Shown: positions 54,375 through 63,846 of the stretch, one piece after another
Numbering within the stretch: the stretch's first letter is position 1
Layout: each line of letters opens with the position of its first letter
Source: Bacteroidales bacterium
Lineage (GTDB): Bacteria; Bacteroidota; Bacteroidia; Bacteroidales; VadinHA17
Direction: 5' to 3'
Length of the DNA: 64,000 nucleotides
NCBI GenBank assembly: GCA_020201035.1
Contig: JAIVHO010000031.1
Span: forward strand, 124,001 to 188,000
Notes under the pieces: model-generated
The model's input: only the letters and a program-made list of their open reading frames with translations
Databases searched by the model: none
Told to the model about the DNA's origin: nothing
Made by a program: the position numbers and the translations under genes

Positions 54375-55286
54375 ATGAACAACAAATGGTCTGAGACAGC
54401 AGAGGAGTTCAAATATTATCTTACAATAGAGAGATCTCTGTCTGAAAATACCATTTTAGCATATATCAGGGATATAACACATTTTGCCGGATTTATGGCT
54501 GAGCACTACCCATCCGCTGATCCGGCCGATACAACTGCAGACCATATCCGTCATTTTCTTAAGGAGCTTAAATCGAGCAAACAGAGATCTGTCTCCCGAT
54601 GGGTATCAGGTATCAGAAGTTATTTCAGCTACATGGAGACCGAGGGTAAAATAAGTGAAAACCCGGTGGCTCTGATTGATTCGCCACGGGCCGGGATGAT
54701 CCTTCCTGATGTCCTTACAATAGAAGAGATAGACCGTATTGAGGCTGAAATTGATCTCTCCACCCCATCGGGCCACAGGAACAGGGCAATTATTGAGACC
54801 CTCTACGGCTGTGGTCTCAGGGTTTCTGAACTGGTGAACCTCAGGATCACAGATCTTCATTTTAAAGAGGGATATATCTCAGTGACAGGAAAGGGAGACA
54901 AACAGCGACTGGTACCGGTTAACAATAATACAATCAGCGAGATATCCTTTTATATGTCCGTAAGAAACAGTATGCCGGTTATTAAGGATCCAAATATACT
55001 TTTCCTGAACCGGCGGGGCAGCAGACTCACCAGGGAAATGATATTTATAATAATCAAGGATCTTACCCGAAAAGCCGGAATCACAAAGATAGTATCCCCG
55101 CACACGTTCAGGCACTCGTTTGCAACCCACCTTGTGCAGGCAGGTGCAGATCTGAGGGCTGTACAGGAGATGCTGGGACATGAATCTATTATCACCACTG
55201 AAATATATACTCATATTGACAGGGTATACCTTCGCGAGGAGATTCTCGAGCATCATCCGAGAGGCATCAGGCACCGGGAAAAATAG
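54375..55286 (+). CDS. Tyrosine recombinase of the XerC/XerD type
   Basis: A 303-aa site-specific recombinase with an N-terminal SAM-like core-binding domain (residues ~1-90, LTIERSLSENTILAYIRDI) and a C-terminal catalytic domain. The catalytic Arg lies in LYGCGLRVSELVNLR near 145, then HTFRHSFATHLVQAGADLRA near residue 242 (HxxR), the LGHESI His and the nucleophile Tyr in TEIYTHID near 278. Length and lack of neighbouring att-like repeats or integron genes fit chromosome dimer resolution, not a phage integrase. XerC or XerD cannot be separated by eye. Confidence 0.9.
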   Translation: MNNKWSETAEEFKYYLTIERSLSENTILAYIRDITHFAGFMAEHYPSADPADTTADHIRHFLKELKSSKQRSVSRWVSGIRSYFSYMETEGKISENPVALIDSPRAGMILPDVLTIEEIDRIEAEIDLSTPSGHRNRAIIETLYGCGLRVSELVNLRITDLHFKEGYISVTGKGDKQRLVPVNNNTISEISFYMSVRNSMPVIKDPNILFLNRRGSRLTREMIFIIIKDLTRKAGITKIVSPHTFRHSFATHLVQAGADLRAVQEMLGHESIITTEIYTHIDRVYLREEILEHHPRGIRHREK

Positions 55287-55404
55287 CGCTCCTGCCGGAT
55301 CAGAGATGATATCTGTCACTAATTAAGATATGCAAATTTTGTGTTCTTAATTTTGAACAATTTCACTGCTATATCTATTATACAGCTATTAGACTATAAA
55401 TAAA

Positions 55405-55815
55405 ATGGAATACCTGAAGGATTTTGGTCGTGAAGCACTCCTTATTATGACTGAAATGGGACCCTGGCTGATGCTCGGATTCATTTTTGCGGGAATTCTA
55501 TACCTTCTCTTTCCGAAAAAAAGGGTTAAACAGTATATGGGGAGAAACAGCAGAGGAGCCGTTGTTAATGCATCGCTGCTGGGTATTCCGCTTCCTCTGT
55601 GCAGCTGCGGTGTTATCCCGACCGGATTATCATTTTACCGTAACGGTGCATCAAGGGGATCAACCGTATCTTTTCTTATTTCAACCCCTCAGACAGGTGT
55701 TGACTCGGCCCTTGCCGATCTGTTAACCGGAAAACTTACAATTAAGGGTAAATCCTTTGACACTGATCAGTTAAAAAAAGAGATCGGATTACTTGGATAC
55801 AGGGTTATATCCTGA
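55405..55815 (+). pseudogene. Internally deleted metal-efflux permease remnant (SO_0444-like)
   Basis: A 136-aa ORF. Residues 1-~102 match the start of SO_0444-type permeases (LMLGFIFAGILYLLFPKK, then GIPLPLCSCGVIPTG, FLISTPQTGVDS). The remaining ~34 residues (LTGKLTIKGKSFDTDQLKKE) look like the C-terminal half of a heavy-metal-associated domain, which these permeases carry at their far end. Hence roughly the middle two-thirds (several membrane helices and the CxxC part of the HMA) seem to have been lost by an in-frame deletion. Function is unlikely unless the small protein was repurposed. Confidence 0.65.
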
Positions 55816-55912
55816 AACTTCCTCCTAACCTATACTTCCAATTCAATCAGGTAACCAGCCGGTTCAGCTGCAATCTGATTCAAAATCTCTATGAAAATAT
55901 GGAGATTTTTAC

Positions 55913-55920
55913 TAAATTTG
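55913..55920 (+). promoter_or_regulatory. Bacteroidota -7 element upstream of ppdK
   Basis: TAAATTTG matches TAnnTTTG exactly and lies 52 bp before the start codon. No clear -33 box at the expected position. Confidence 0.5.
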
Positions 55921-55972
55921 CGGCTTGTTAAAATCAGGCGATTATCAATTTATGAATATAAAATAATTTTCT

Positions 55973-58687
55973 ATGTCTAACGTAAAAAGAGTGTATACTT
56001 TTGGCGACAAGAGGGCTGAAGGTAAAGCAGAGATGAAGAATCTCCTTGGAGGGAAGGGGGCCAACCTGGCTGAAATGAACCTTATAGGAGTGCCGGTACC
56101 CCCGGGATTTACCATTACTACCGATGTTTGTACAGAGTATAATAATCTGGGAAGTGAAAAAATGATCGGTCTGCTTAAGGCTGAAGTGGCAGAGGCTATA
56201 AAAAATATTGAGAAGATAATGGGAACTAGCTTCGGCAGCAAGGAAAACCCCTGTCTTCTGTCGGTCCGCTCAGGCGCAAGAGCCTCAATGCCTGGTATGA
56301 TGGATACTGTTCTTAACCTTGGAATGAATGATGAATCTGTTGTCGGGCTTGCTGCACGTACCGGAAACGAAAGGTTTGCATGGGACTCATACCGCAGATT
56401 TGTTCAGATGTTCGGAGATGTGGTTCTTGGCATGAAACCTGAGTCCAAAGAGGATACTGATCCGTTTGAGCTGATAATTGAAGAGGTTAAGCTTGAGAAG
56501 AATGTCCACAATGATACCGATCTTGATGCTGAGGATCTGAAATCTCTGGTAGCAAAATTTAAAAAGGCTGTCAAGGATAAGACAGGCAGGGATTTTCCTG
56601 CTGACCCGTGGGAGCAGCTCTGGGGATCAATCGGTTCCGTATTTGACAGCTGGATGAATCCAAGGGCTAAATATTACAGACAACTGAATCAGATACCAGA
56701 AGAGTGGGGAACTGCAGTAAATGTACAGGCAATGGTATTCGGTAATATGGGATCCAACTCCGGAACAGGAGTAGCCTTTACCCGTGATGCAGGTACAGGT
56801 GAAAACATCTTTAACGGTGAATATCTTATTGATGCACAGGGTGAAGATGTTGTTGCAGGAGTTCGTACTCCCCGCCAGATAACACTCGAAGGATCAAAAA
56901 GATGGGCTGTGCTGGCCGGAATAGAAGAGGACGAGCGGCGTGATGATTTCCCGTCTCTTGAAGAGGTTATGCCTCAGGTTTATCAGGAGTTGTTTACTAC
57001 ACAGAAAAAACTTGAAAACCACTACAGTGACATGCAGGATCTTGAGTTTACCATCCAGGATGGCAAACTATGGCTGCTGCAGACACGTAACGGTAAACGT
57101 ACAGGTGCCGCAATGGTCAAGATAGCCATGGACCTTCTGAAAGAGGGCAGTATTGATGAAAAGACTGCTCTACTCCGCCAGGAACCCAATAAACTGGATG
57201 AGCTGCTTCACCCTGTATTTGAAAAGGGAGCAATAAGCAAGGCCGTGGTACTGGCAAAAGGGCTGCCAGCTTCACCAGGTGCTGCAACCGGACAGATAGT
57301 TTTCTTTGCCGATGAAGCAGACCGTTTTACCAACTCAATACTTGTAAGAACTGAAACATCTCCTGAAGATCTTGAAGGGATGAATATTGCACGCGGAATT
57401 CTTACCGCAAGGGGAGGAATGACTTCTCATGCTGCCGTTGTGGCACGCGGAATGGGTAAATGTTGTGTATCAGGTGCTGGTACTATCCAGATAGATTACA
57501 GAAACCGCACAATGAAGGCTGACGGACGCATCTTTAAGGAGGGCGACTGGCTCTCTCTCAACGGCTCAACCGGTGAAGTATATGAAGGTAAGATAGCTAC
57601 CATTGATCCTGTTATGGGTGGCGACTTTGGTGAGATCATGGAACTATCGGAAAAGTACACCCGTATGGATGTCCGTACCAATGCTGATACACCAAACGAC
57701 TCCATTATTGCCCGTAATTTCGGAGCAAAAGGTATTGGCCTCTGCCGTACAGAACATATGTTCTTTGAAGGTGAAAGAATCAGGGCTATGAGGGAGATGA
57801 TCCTCTCCAATAATGAGAAGGAACGCCGTAAGGCACTCGAAAAACTGCTGCCTTTTCAGCGGGCCGACTTCGAAGGAATTCTGGAGGCAATGGCCGGTTT
57901 TGGTGTTACAATCAGGTTACTCGATCCCCCGCTTCATGAATTTGTTCCCCATGAGGAGGAGAATCAGGCTGAAATGGCCAAAGAGATGGGTATCTCTGTT
58001 GAAGAGGTAAAGGCCAAGGTTAATTCGCTTCATGAGTTCAACCCAATGCTCGGTCATCGTGGCTGCAGGCTCGGAAACACCTATCCTGAGATTACAGAGA
58101 TGCAGGCAAGGGCAATCATTGAGGCTGCATGCAACCTGAAGAAAAAGGGTATTGATGCAAAACCTGAAATTATGGTACCCCTGATTGGCACCGTTAAGGA
58201 GTTTAAACTGCAGGAAGAGATTATCAGGGAGGTTGCTGAAAAGGTATTTGAAGAGAAGGGTGTCAGGGTTGATTACCTCGTTGGAACGATGATAGAGATC
58301 CCAAGGGCAGCACTTACCGCTGATGATATAGCTAAAGTGGCTGAGTTCTTCTCCTTCGGAACAAATGACCTTACCCAGATGACATTCGGATATTCAAGGG
58401 ATGACGCCGGAACATTCCTGCCGGTGTACCTCAAAAAAGGCATTCTTAAGAATGACCCCTTTCAGATCCTGGACCAGGAGGGTGTAGGTCAGCTGGTAAG
58501 AATGGGTACAGACAGGGGACGGTCGGAACGACCGGATCTCAAGGTTGGAATTTGCGGAGAGCACGGAGGAGAACCATCCTCAGTGGAATTCTGTAATTCG
58601 GTTGGAATGAATTATGTAAGCTGCTCACCCTACAGGGTACCGATCGCACGGCTGGCAGCTGCCCAGGCTAATATTAAGCAGGCCTGA
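55973..58687 (+). CDS. ppdK: Pyruvate, phosphate dikinase
   Basis: A 904-aa enzyme interconverting pyruvate plus ATP plus Pi and PEP plus AMP plus PPi. The N-terminal ATP-binding domain has GGKGANLAEM near residue 22 and SVRSGARASMPGMMDTVLN near residue 97. The swivelling domain has the phospho-His motif GGMTSHAAVVARGMGKCC near 480. The C-terminal PEP/pyruvate barrel has GLCRTEHMFF, LRHGCR-like and GTNDLTQMTFGYSRDD near 800. All parts are intact and the length is normal. Its PPi dependence suits anaerobic glycolysis or gluconeogenesis. Confidence 0.96.
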   Translation: MSNVKRVYTFGDKRAEGKAEMKNLLGGKGANLAEMNLIGVPVPPGFTITTDVCTEYNNLGSEKMIGLLKAEVAEAIKNIEKIMGTSFGSKENPCLLSVRSGARASMPGMMDTVLNLGMNDESVVGLAARTGNERFAWDSYRRFVQMFGDVVLGMKPESKEDTDPFELIIEEVKLEKNVHNDTDLDAEDLKSLVAKFKKAVKDKTGRDFPADPWEQLWGSIGSVFDSWMNPRAKYYRQLNQIPEEWGTAVNVQAMVFGNMGSNSGTGVAFTRDAGTGENIFNGEYLIDAQGEDVVAGVRTPRQITLEGSKRWAVLAGIEEDERRDDFPSLEEVMPQVYQELFTTQKKLENHYSDMQDLEFTIQDGKLWLLQTRNGKRTGAAMVKIAMDLLKEGSIDEKTALLRQEPNKLDELLHPVFEKGAISKAVVLAKGLPASPGAATGQIVFFADEADRFTNSILVRTETSPEDLEGMNIARGILTARGGMTSHAAVVARGMGKCCVSGAGTIQIDYRNRTMKADGRIFKEGDWLSLNGSTGEVYEGKIATIDPVMGGDFGEIMELSEKYTRMDVRTNADTPNDSIIARNFGAKGIGLCRTEHMFFEGERIRAMREMILSNNEKERRKALEKLLPFQRADFEGILEAMAGFGVTIRLLDPPLHEFVPHEEENQAEMAKEMGISVEEVKAKVNSLHEFNPMLGHRGCRLGNTYPEITEMQARAIIEAACNLKKKGIDAKPEIMVPLIGTVKEFKLQEEIIREVAEKVFEEKGVRVDYLVGTMIEIPRAALTADDIAKVAEFFSFGTNDLTQMTFGYSRDDAGTFLPVYLKKGILKNDPFQILDQEGVGQLVRMGTDRGRSERPDLKVGICGEHGGEPSSVEFCNSVGMNYVSCSPYRVPIARLAAAQANIKQA

Positions 58688-58712
58688 GATATATCAGGCT
58701 TACAGATAAAAG

Positions 58713-58739
58713 AAGCCTCCTTTCACGGGGGCTTTTTTA
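58713..58739 (+). terminator. Intrinsic terminator of ppdK
   Basis: AAGCCTCC-loop-GGGGGCTT (one G-T pair) followed by a run of Ts, 26 bp after the ppdK stop. Confidence 0.8.
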
Positions 58740-58755
58740 TTTACCTGCCTTTTTT

Positions 58756-59355
58756 CTACTTCGCCTCTTTAACAAAGAATTCAAAATCAAGGGTTATGAT
58801 ATCCGATATCAGTTTATCACCCAGATTATCAAAAAACTTACCTGATCCAAATCTTACATCATAAAGTGACCTGTCAAATTCGAGCATGCCCGTAAAACGA
58901 TAATCATCACCAACCGCTGACATCTCCGAGGCAACCTCTGCCGGATGGCTCTTGCCTTTAATCTTCAGATCACCACGCAAATGCACCCTGCCATCCTTAA
59001 GCTCTGATGAGGTTATTGTAAAATGAGCCTCAGGATAATCAGCCACACTGAAAAAATCATCAGATTTCAGGTGTCCGATAAGACGCTCTTTCATGCTCTC
59101 CGAATCAAGATCCAGATTAACCATGGATGTCATATCCACAACAACCTCTCCCCTGACAGGAAGGCCTGCCTCAAGATACAATGTACCACTCTTAACCTCA
59201 ATGGTTCCGTTATGCGCTTTGCCAACGCCCTTTCCTTCCCACTTTACCAGTGTCTTTTCACGGTCTGCATTATACTCCTGTGATAACAGGGTAGCAGCTG
59301 ATGCGAACAAAACTATTGCAGAAGCAAACAGACCTTTAAATAACTTCCTTTTCAT
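58756..59355 (-). CDS. YceI-like lipocalin-fold periplasmic protein
   Basis: A 199-aa protein (start at 59355, MKRKLFKGLFASAIVLFASA signal peptide). The mature part has a YceI-like beta-barrel pattern: VKWEGKGVGKAHNGTIEVKSG, MTSMVNLDLDSESMKERLIGHLKSDDFFSVADYPEAHF (in pieces) and LKIKGKSHPAEVASEM. YceI proteins bind long isoprenoids and are exported. The function here is unknown. It is convergent with ppdK. Confidence 0.8.
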   Translation of the reverse strand: MKRKLFKGLFASAIVLFASAATLLSQEYNADREKTLVKWEGKGVGKAHNGTIEVKSGTLYLEAGLPVRGEVVVDMTSMVNLDLDSESMKERLIGHLKSDDFFSVADYPEAHFTITSSELKDGRVHLRGDLKIKGKSHPAEVASEMSAVGDDYRFTGMLEFDRSLYDVRFGSGKFFDNLGDKLISDIITLDFEFFVKEAK

Positions 59356-59551
59356 ACTTTTAAAATTTTCATGTTTATTGTAACTATTATTATCTCCTTT
59401 TAAAAAATGTGATCCCAAGCTCAGAGCTTTAAGCCTCTCCGCATGGATACCGCTGATCTCAGATTACTATACAAATTCCTGTTTTTTGTTTTTTTTGCTA
59501 TCTTACCTTCGTAACAAATAAAACTCCTCTATAAGACAATTTTTATGACTA

Positions 59552-59583
59552 TTTGTTTAAATATATACGGCCAGATATCTTAT
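59552..59583 (+). promoter_or_regulatory. Candidate pckA promoter (weak)
   Basis: TTTG (59552-59555), 20-bp spacer, TATCTTAT (59576-59583), two mismatches to the -7 consensus. It lies ~70 bp before pckA. Confidence 0.3.
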
Positions 59584-59653
59584 TAAATACTGTTTTACAG
59601 TTAATTAATATTATTACTTTTATATCCCGGTTCAACTCAAAACACACAAAGCA

Positions 59654-61273
59654 ATGACACTTAAAGAGCAATTAAAATCTTACGGCATTACAGATGCCAT
59701 TGAAATCATTCACAATCCTTCTTACGAAGTATTGTACAGGGAAGAAACAAATCACGATCTCGAAGGGTTTGAAAAAGGCACCGTAACAGATACAGGTGCG
59801 GTAGCCGTTGATACCGGAATCTATACCGGCCGGTCTCCAAAGGACAAGTATATTGTATATGATGACACAACAAAAGATACCGTATGGTGGAAATCTGATA
59901 AAGCTACTGTATCTGACAATAAACCTATCAACGGGGAAGTATGGGAACACTGCTACAAGCTGGCTTCTGACCAGCTTACGGGTAAAAAACTCTTCGTTGT
60001 CGACTGCTTTGCAGGGGCAAACGAAAGTACACGCCTTAATGTGCGGTTTATTATGGAAGTTGCCTGGCAGGCCCATTTTGTGAAAAATATGTTTATCAGG
60101 CCTGATGATAAGGAACTGGCAGAATTTAAACCTGATTTTGTTGCTCTCACAGCCTCCAAAACAGATAATCCTGACTTCCGCGAAATGGGACTCAACTCAT
60201 CAACCTTTGTCCTTTTTAATATGACCGAAAGAATGGCGGTAATAGGAGGATCATGGTACGGCGGAGAGATGAAGAAGGGTATCTTCTCGGTAATGAACTA
60301 CTACCTTCCTCTGAAAAATATTGCAGCAATGCACTGCTCGGCCAATGTTGGGAATAAAGGTGATGTAGCAATCTTCTTCGGGCTGTCAGGTACCGGCAAA
60401 ACAACCCTTTCCACTGATCCGGACCGGGCTCTTATCGGAGACGATGAGCATGGCTGGGATGATGATGGCATCTTCAATTTTGAGGGAGGATGCTATGCTA
60501 AATGCATCAGACTGAGCAAAGAGAATGAACCTGATATCTATAATGCCATTAAGAGGGATGCCCTGCTTGAGAATGTTGTTGTGCGTGACGATGGATCAAT
60601 AGATTTTGACGACGATAGTAAAACAGAGAATACAAGAGTATCCTATCCCATATATCATATCAACAACATTGTAAAGCCGGTTTCCAAGGCAGGTCATGCC
60701 GGTAAGGTGATCTTTCTTACAGCAGACGCGTTTGGCGTGTTGCCTCCGGTTGCAAGGCTGTCGGCCGGACAAACAGGATACTATTTTGTGAGTGGCTACA
60801 CGGCAAAGGTAGCCGGAACAGAGCTTGGCATAAAGGAACCTGTACCATCATTTTCTGCCTGCTTCGGTGCTGCCTTTCTTCTTCTTGATCCGGCCATATA
60901 TGCACGCGAACTGATCAGAAAGATGGATATGCATAATGCTGATGCATGGCTTGTAAACACCGGCTGGATGGGAGGCCCTTACGGCAAGGGCGAACGTATC
61001 AGCATAAGGGCCACCAGAAATATCATCAACTCTATTCTGGATGGATCAATTAAACAGAACAGATTTATAACCTTGCCGGTTTTTAACCTTGATATACCCG
61101 TTGAACTTGAAGGTGTTGACAAAAAGATACTTAATCCGGCACTTGCATGGGATTCGGAATCTGACTGGCACAGTGCAGCAATTGATCTCGGGAAAAAGTT
61201 TAGGAATAACTTCAGCAAATTTACATATAATGATGAACTGAGCAGGATGGAAAAATACGGTCCGGCGATTTAG
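59654..61273 (+). CDS. pckA: Phosphoenolpyruvate carboxykinase (ATP)
   Basis: A 539-aa enzyme that interconverts oxaloacetate plus ATP and PEP plus CO2 plus ADP. Motifs: [11 protein letters not shown] near residue 57, the kinase-1a loop [11 protein letters not shown] at about 243-253, [21 protein letters not shown] (parts) near 265 and the C-terminal [12 protein letters not shown]. In Bacteroidota it often works in the carboxylating direction to form oxaloacetate in succinate/propionate fermentation, which would connect with the mmd operon here. Confidence 0.96.
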   Translation: MTLKEQLKSYGITDAIEIIHNPSYEVLYREETNHDLEGFEKGTVTDTGAVAVDTGIYTGRSPKDKYIVYDDTTKDTVWWKSDKATVSDNKPINGEVWEHCYKLASDQLTGKKLFVVDCFAGANESTRLNVRFIMEVAWQAHFVKNMFIRPDDKELAEFKPDFVALTASKTDNPDFREMGLNSSTFVLFNMTERMAVIGGSWYGGEMKKGIFSVMNYYLPLKNIAAMHCSANVGNKGDVAIFFGLSGTGKTTLSTDPDRALIGDDEHGWDDDGIFNFEGGCYAKCIRLSKENEPDIYNAIKRDALLENVVVRDDGSIDFDDDSKTENTRVSYPIYHINNIVKPVSKAGHAGKVIFLTADAFGVLPPVARLSAGQTGYYFVSGYTAKVAGTELGIKEPVPSFSACFGAAFLLLDPAIYARELIRKMDMHNADAWLVNTGWMGGPYGKGERISIRATRNIINSILDGSIKQNRFITLPVFNLDIPVELEGVDKKILNPALAWDSESDWHSAAIDLGKKFRNNFSKFTYNDELSRMEKYGPAI

Positions 61274-61309
61274 AAACGAGATTAACAGGGTACTTATAAT
61301 TTAAAAAAA

Positions 61310-61987
61310 ATGTCAGGTATAGAGATTATTGCCGTATGCCTTACAGCATACGGGCTGGGGTCAATAGCCACTGCTGTGTGGGCAGGAAAAATATTTCACG
61401 GGATAGATGTCAGGGATTACGGCAGCGGAAATGCCGGCGCTACAAATACCATAAGGGTACTGGGATGGTATACCGGTATTCCGGTACTTATTATTGATAT
61501 AGCAAAAGGTGCAGTGGCTGCTAATCTGCCTGTTATACTGAATGTTGGAGGACCGGGATCCGAGGAACAGATAAATCTTCAGATCGTTGCCGGACTGATA
61601 GCCATTATCGGGCATGTTATTCCGGTCTTCTCCGATTTCAAGGGCGGTAAAGGTGTAGCTACAACTTTCGGGGTTCTTCTGGCCCTTGCACCCATTGTTA
61701 CCCTGGCCAGTCTGGGTGCATTTATGGGGGTACTCCTTATTACCGGTTATGTATCCGCCAGCTCAGTGATGGCCGGACTCCTGTTTCCGGTTATTTTGCA
61801 TATCTTCTTTGACTCACCATCGTCAGTCTTTACAGCATTCTCAATCCTGATAGCTTTTGCCATTGTGGTCACCCACCAGAACAATATTAAGAGGCTCCTT
61901 AAAGGCCAGGAAAACCGCTTTATATGGAAGAACCGACAGGATAGAAGAGAGAAGAGAGCCCAGCGAAGAGAGGAGCGGTCTATCTGA
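61310..61987 (+). CDS. plsY: Glycerol-3-phosphate acyltransferase PlsY
   Basis: A 225-aa membrane protein that acylates glycerol-3-phosphate with acyl-phosphate, the first step of phosphatidic acid synthesis. Motifs: YGSGNAGATNTIRVLG near residue 38, FKGGKGVATTFG near 106 and the VVTHQNNIKRLLKGQENRF block near 186. Five or so hydrophobic helices, then a basic C-terminal tail (RREKRAQRREERS). It overlaps the convergent aminotransferase end by 8 bp. Confidence 0.93.
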   Translation: MSGIEIIAVCLTAYGLGSIATAVWAGKIFHGIDVRDYGSGNAGATNTIRVLGWYTGIPVLIIDIAKGAVAANLPVILNVGGPGSEEQINLQIVAGLIAIIGHVIPVFSDFKGGKGVATTFGVLLALAPIVTLASLGAFMGVLLITGYVSASSVMAGLLFPVILHIFFDSPSSVFTAFSILIAFAIVVTHQNNIKRLLKGQENRFIWKNRQDRREKRAQRREERSI

Positions 61988-63173
61988 GAAGTGCCAGTGC
62001 CTCCTTTATGCGCCTTACCGCCTCAATAAGTTCTTCCTCTGATGTGGCATATGATAGCCTCAGACAATCGGGTGCCCCGAATCCCTCACCGCCTACCACT
62101 GCAACATGAGCCTTTTCAAGAAGATACATGGCCAGAGATGCTGAATCAGTAACCTTTCTATCACCATCACTCTTGCCAAAATACCAGTTAACCTCAGGGA
62201 AAAGATAAAAAGCGCCCTGCGGCAGCCGTACCCTGAACCCTTCAATTTCTGATACCAGCTTGTAGACAAGGTCTCGCCTCTTTTTAAATGCGTCCCTCAT
62301 TACCTCTTTGGAATTTGTCTTTGATTGTACTGCAGCCAGCGCAGCTCTCTGGGAGATGGACGATACTCCTGATGTAAACTGCCCCTGCAGCTTGTTCACT
62401 GCCTTCGCAATCCACAGAGGAGCTCCTATATAGCCTATGCGCCATCCGGTCATGGCATATCCCTTGGATACACCGTTAAGTGTTATTGTACGGTCATAAA
62501 TAAAATCGAACTGAGCCATACTCTCATGCTTCCCGGTAAAAATAATATGCTCATATATCTCATCTGAGATAATAAACACCCCCTCATGTCTTTTAATAAC
62601 TTCTGCTATTGCCTTCATCTGCTCACCGGTATAAACCATTCCGGTGGGATTGGATGGTGAATTGAATATCAAAAGACGCGTTTTGTCAGTTATTGCTTCC
62701 TCCAGCTGTGCAGGTGTCACCTTAAAATCATTATCTATGGAAGTGCTAATCACAACAGGTTTACCTTCCGCCAGGATAATCTGGTCGTAATAACTGACCC
62801 AGTAGGGAGCCAGAATAATAACTTCATCGCCGGGATTTACAATTGAGAGAATCACGTTTATCAGGCTGTGCTTGCCTCCTCCCGAAACGATAATCTGGTC
62901 GGGCGAATAGTCAAGTCCATTCTCTTCCCTGAACTTAACCGAGATAGCTTCCCTCAGATCTGCATATCCGGGAACCGGGGGATATGATGTATAGTTATCG
63001 TCAATCGCCTTCTTAGCTGCCTCCTTTATATCATCCGGAGTATGAAAGTCGGGTTCACCAATACTGAGATTAATAACATCAATACCTGAAGCTTTCATTT
63101 CACGACTCTTCTGAGCCATAGCGAGGGTCTGGGAGACTGATAATGATTTTATCCTGTCTGATAAATATTCCAT
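61980..63173 (-). CDS. Aspartate-type aminotransferase (class I)
   Basis: A 397-aa PLP enzyme. Conserved parts: NLSIGEPDFHTPDDIKEAAKKAI (NLSIGEPDFHTP) near residue 35, NSPSNPTGMVY near 168, SKGYAMTGWRIGYIGAP with the PLP-Lys near 234 and a C-terminal Arg in LRLSYA. It is most like the bacterial AspB group, transferring amino groups between aspartate and 2-oxoglutarate, but also able to handle aromatic acids in some species. Confidence 0.88.
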   Translation of the reverse strand: MEYLSDRIKSLSVSQTLAMAQKSREMKASGIDVINLSIGEPDFHTPDDIKEAAKKAIDDNYTSYPPVPGYADLREAISVKFREENGLDYSPDQIIVSGGGKHSLINVILSIVNPGDEVIILAPYWVSYYDQIILAEGKPVVISTSIDNDFKVTPAQLEEAITDKTRLLIFNSPSNPTGMVYTGEQMKAIAEVIKRHEGVFIISDEIYEHIIFTGKHESMAQFDFIYDRTITLNGVSKGYAMTGWRIGYIGAPLWIAKAVNKLQGQFTSGVSSISQRAALAAVQSKTNSKEVMRDAFKKRRDLVYKLVSEIEGFRVRLPQGAFYLFPEVNWYFGKSDGDRKVTDSASLAMYLLEKAHVAVVGGEGFGAPDCLRLSYATSEEELIEAVRRIKEALALLR

Positions 63174-63198
63174 GTTGACTGGTTTTATAATTAAAGAC

Positions 63199-63206
63199 CA
63201 AATTTA
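63199..63206 (-). promoter_or_regulatory. Bacteroidota -7 element for the aspartate aminotransferase gene
   Basis: Minus-strand TAAATTTG, an exact TAnnTTTG match, 25 bp before the start codon. No good -33 box found. Confidence 0.45.
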
Positions 63207-63269
63207 TAATTTTCAACGGTATTATTAAATGATATCTTAACTCTTTAATATTTTTCCGTTATCATTACA

Positions 63270-63300
63270 TTGGTGATGTTACATAAAAAGTTTAGGTTTG
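63270..63300 (+). promoter_or_regulatory. Promoter upstream of the unknown membrane-anchored gene
   Basis: TTG (63270-63272), 20-bp spacer, TAGGTTTG (63293-63300): good Bacteroidota -33/-7 pair, 24 bp before the start codon. Confidence 0.55.
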
Positions 63301-63324
63301 TGTTAGAATCATTAAGAGAGAAAG

Positions 63325-63846
63325 ATGGAAATTGCAAAAGAGATACTGCTTGTAACCCTGCCAGCCCTGTTTGTTCTTCTGACGGCATGGATTATCCTGC
63401 GAAAAACTGTTGAATCAGACCGGGACAAAAGGAGACAGGAAGTTATTCTGCAGAATGCACGTACAATTACACCTGTCAGGTTGCAGGCATATGAAAGACT
63501 GACCCTGCTCCTTGAACGGATTTCCATGGAGTCGCTGGTCATGAGAAACTATAAACCCGGGATGGACAGCAAGCAACTCCACACCGAACTTCTTAACAGC
63601 ATCCGGTCTGAATATGATCACAACCTCTCACAACAGATATATATCACCCCGGCCGCATGGGAGGTGATTAAAACTGCTAAAACAAATACAATAAGGTTTA
63701 TAAACACTTCAACAGAAAAGATTCCACCTAATGCCTCGGGTGCCGATCTGAGCAGGTTCCTCCTCGAGTCTGTTTCAGAGCTCGAAAAAGAACCTGCACA
63801 GGTGGCTGTTGAGTATCTGAAAAAAGAGGTTTCCTCCGTTATGTAA
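63325..63846 (+). CDS. Membrane-anchored protein of unknown function (173 aa)
   Basis: One N-terminal transmembrane helix (IAKEILLVTLPALFVLLTAWII region) and a soluble helical domain with RLQAYERLTLLLERISMESLVMR (RLQAYERLTLLLERIS) near 55 and AAWEVIKTAKTNTIRFIN near residue 112. I do not recognise an annotated function. The arrangement resembles small conserved Bacteroidota proteins of the DUF7935 kind, stated tentatively. It has its own promoter and is convergent with htpG. Confidence 0.6.
   Translation: MEIAKEILLVTLPALFVLLTAWIILRKTVESDRDKRRQEVILQNARTITPVRLQAYERLTLLLERISMESLVMRNYKPGMDSKQLHTELLNSIRSEYDHNLSQQIYITPAAWEVIKTAKTNTIRFINTSTEKIPPNASGADLSRFLLESVSELEKEPAQVAVEYLKKEVSSVM

Noticed and set aside
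54375-55286. Phage or integrative-element integrase
   Set aside because: No att-like repeats, tRNA target or mobile genes nearby. Length and motifs fit the housekeeping XerC/XerD type.
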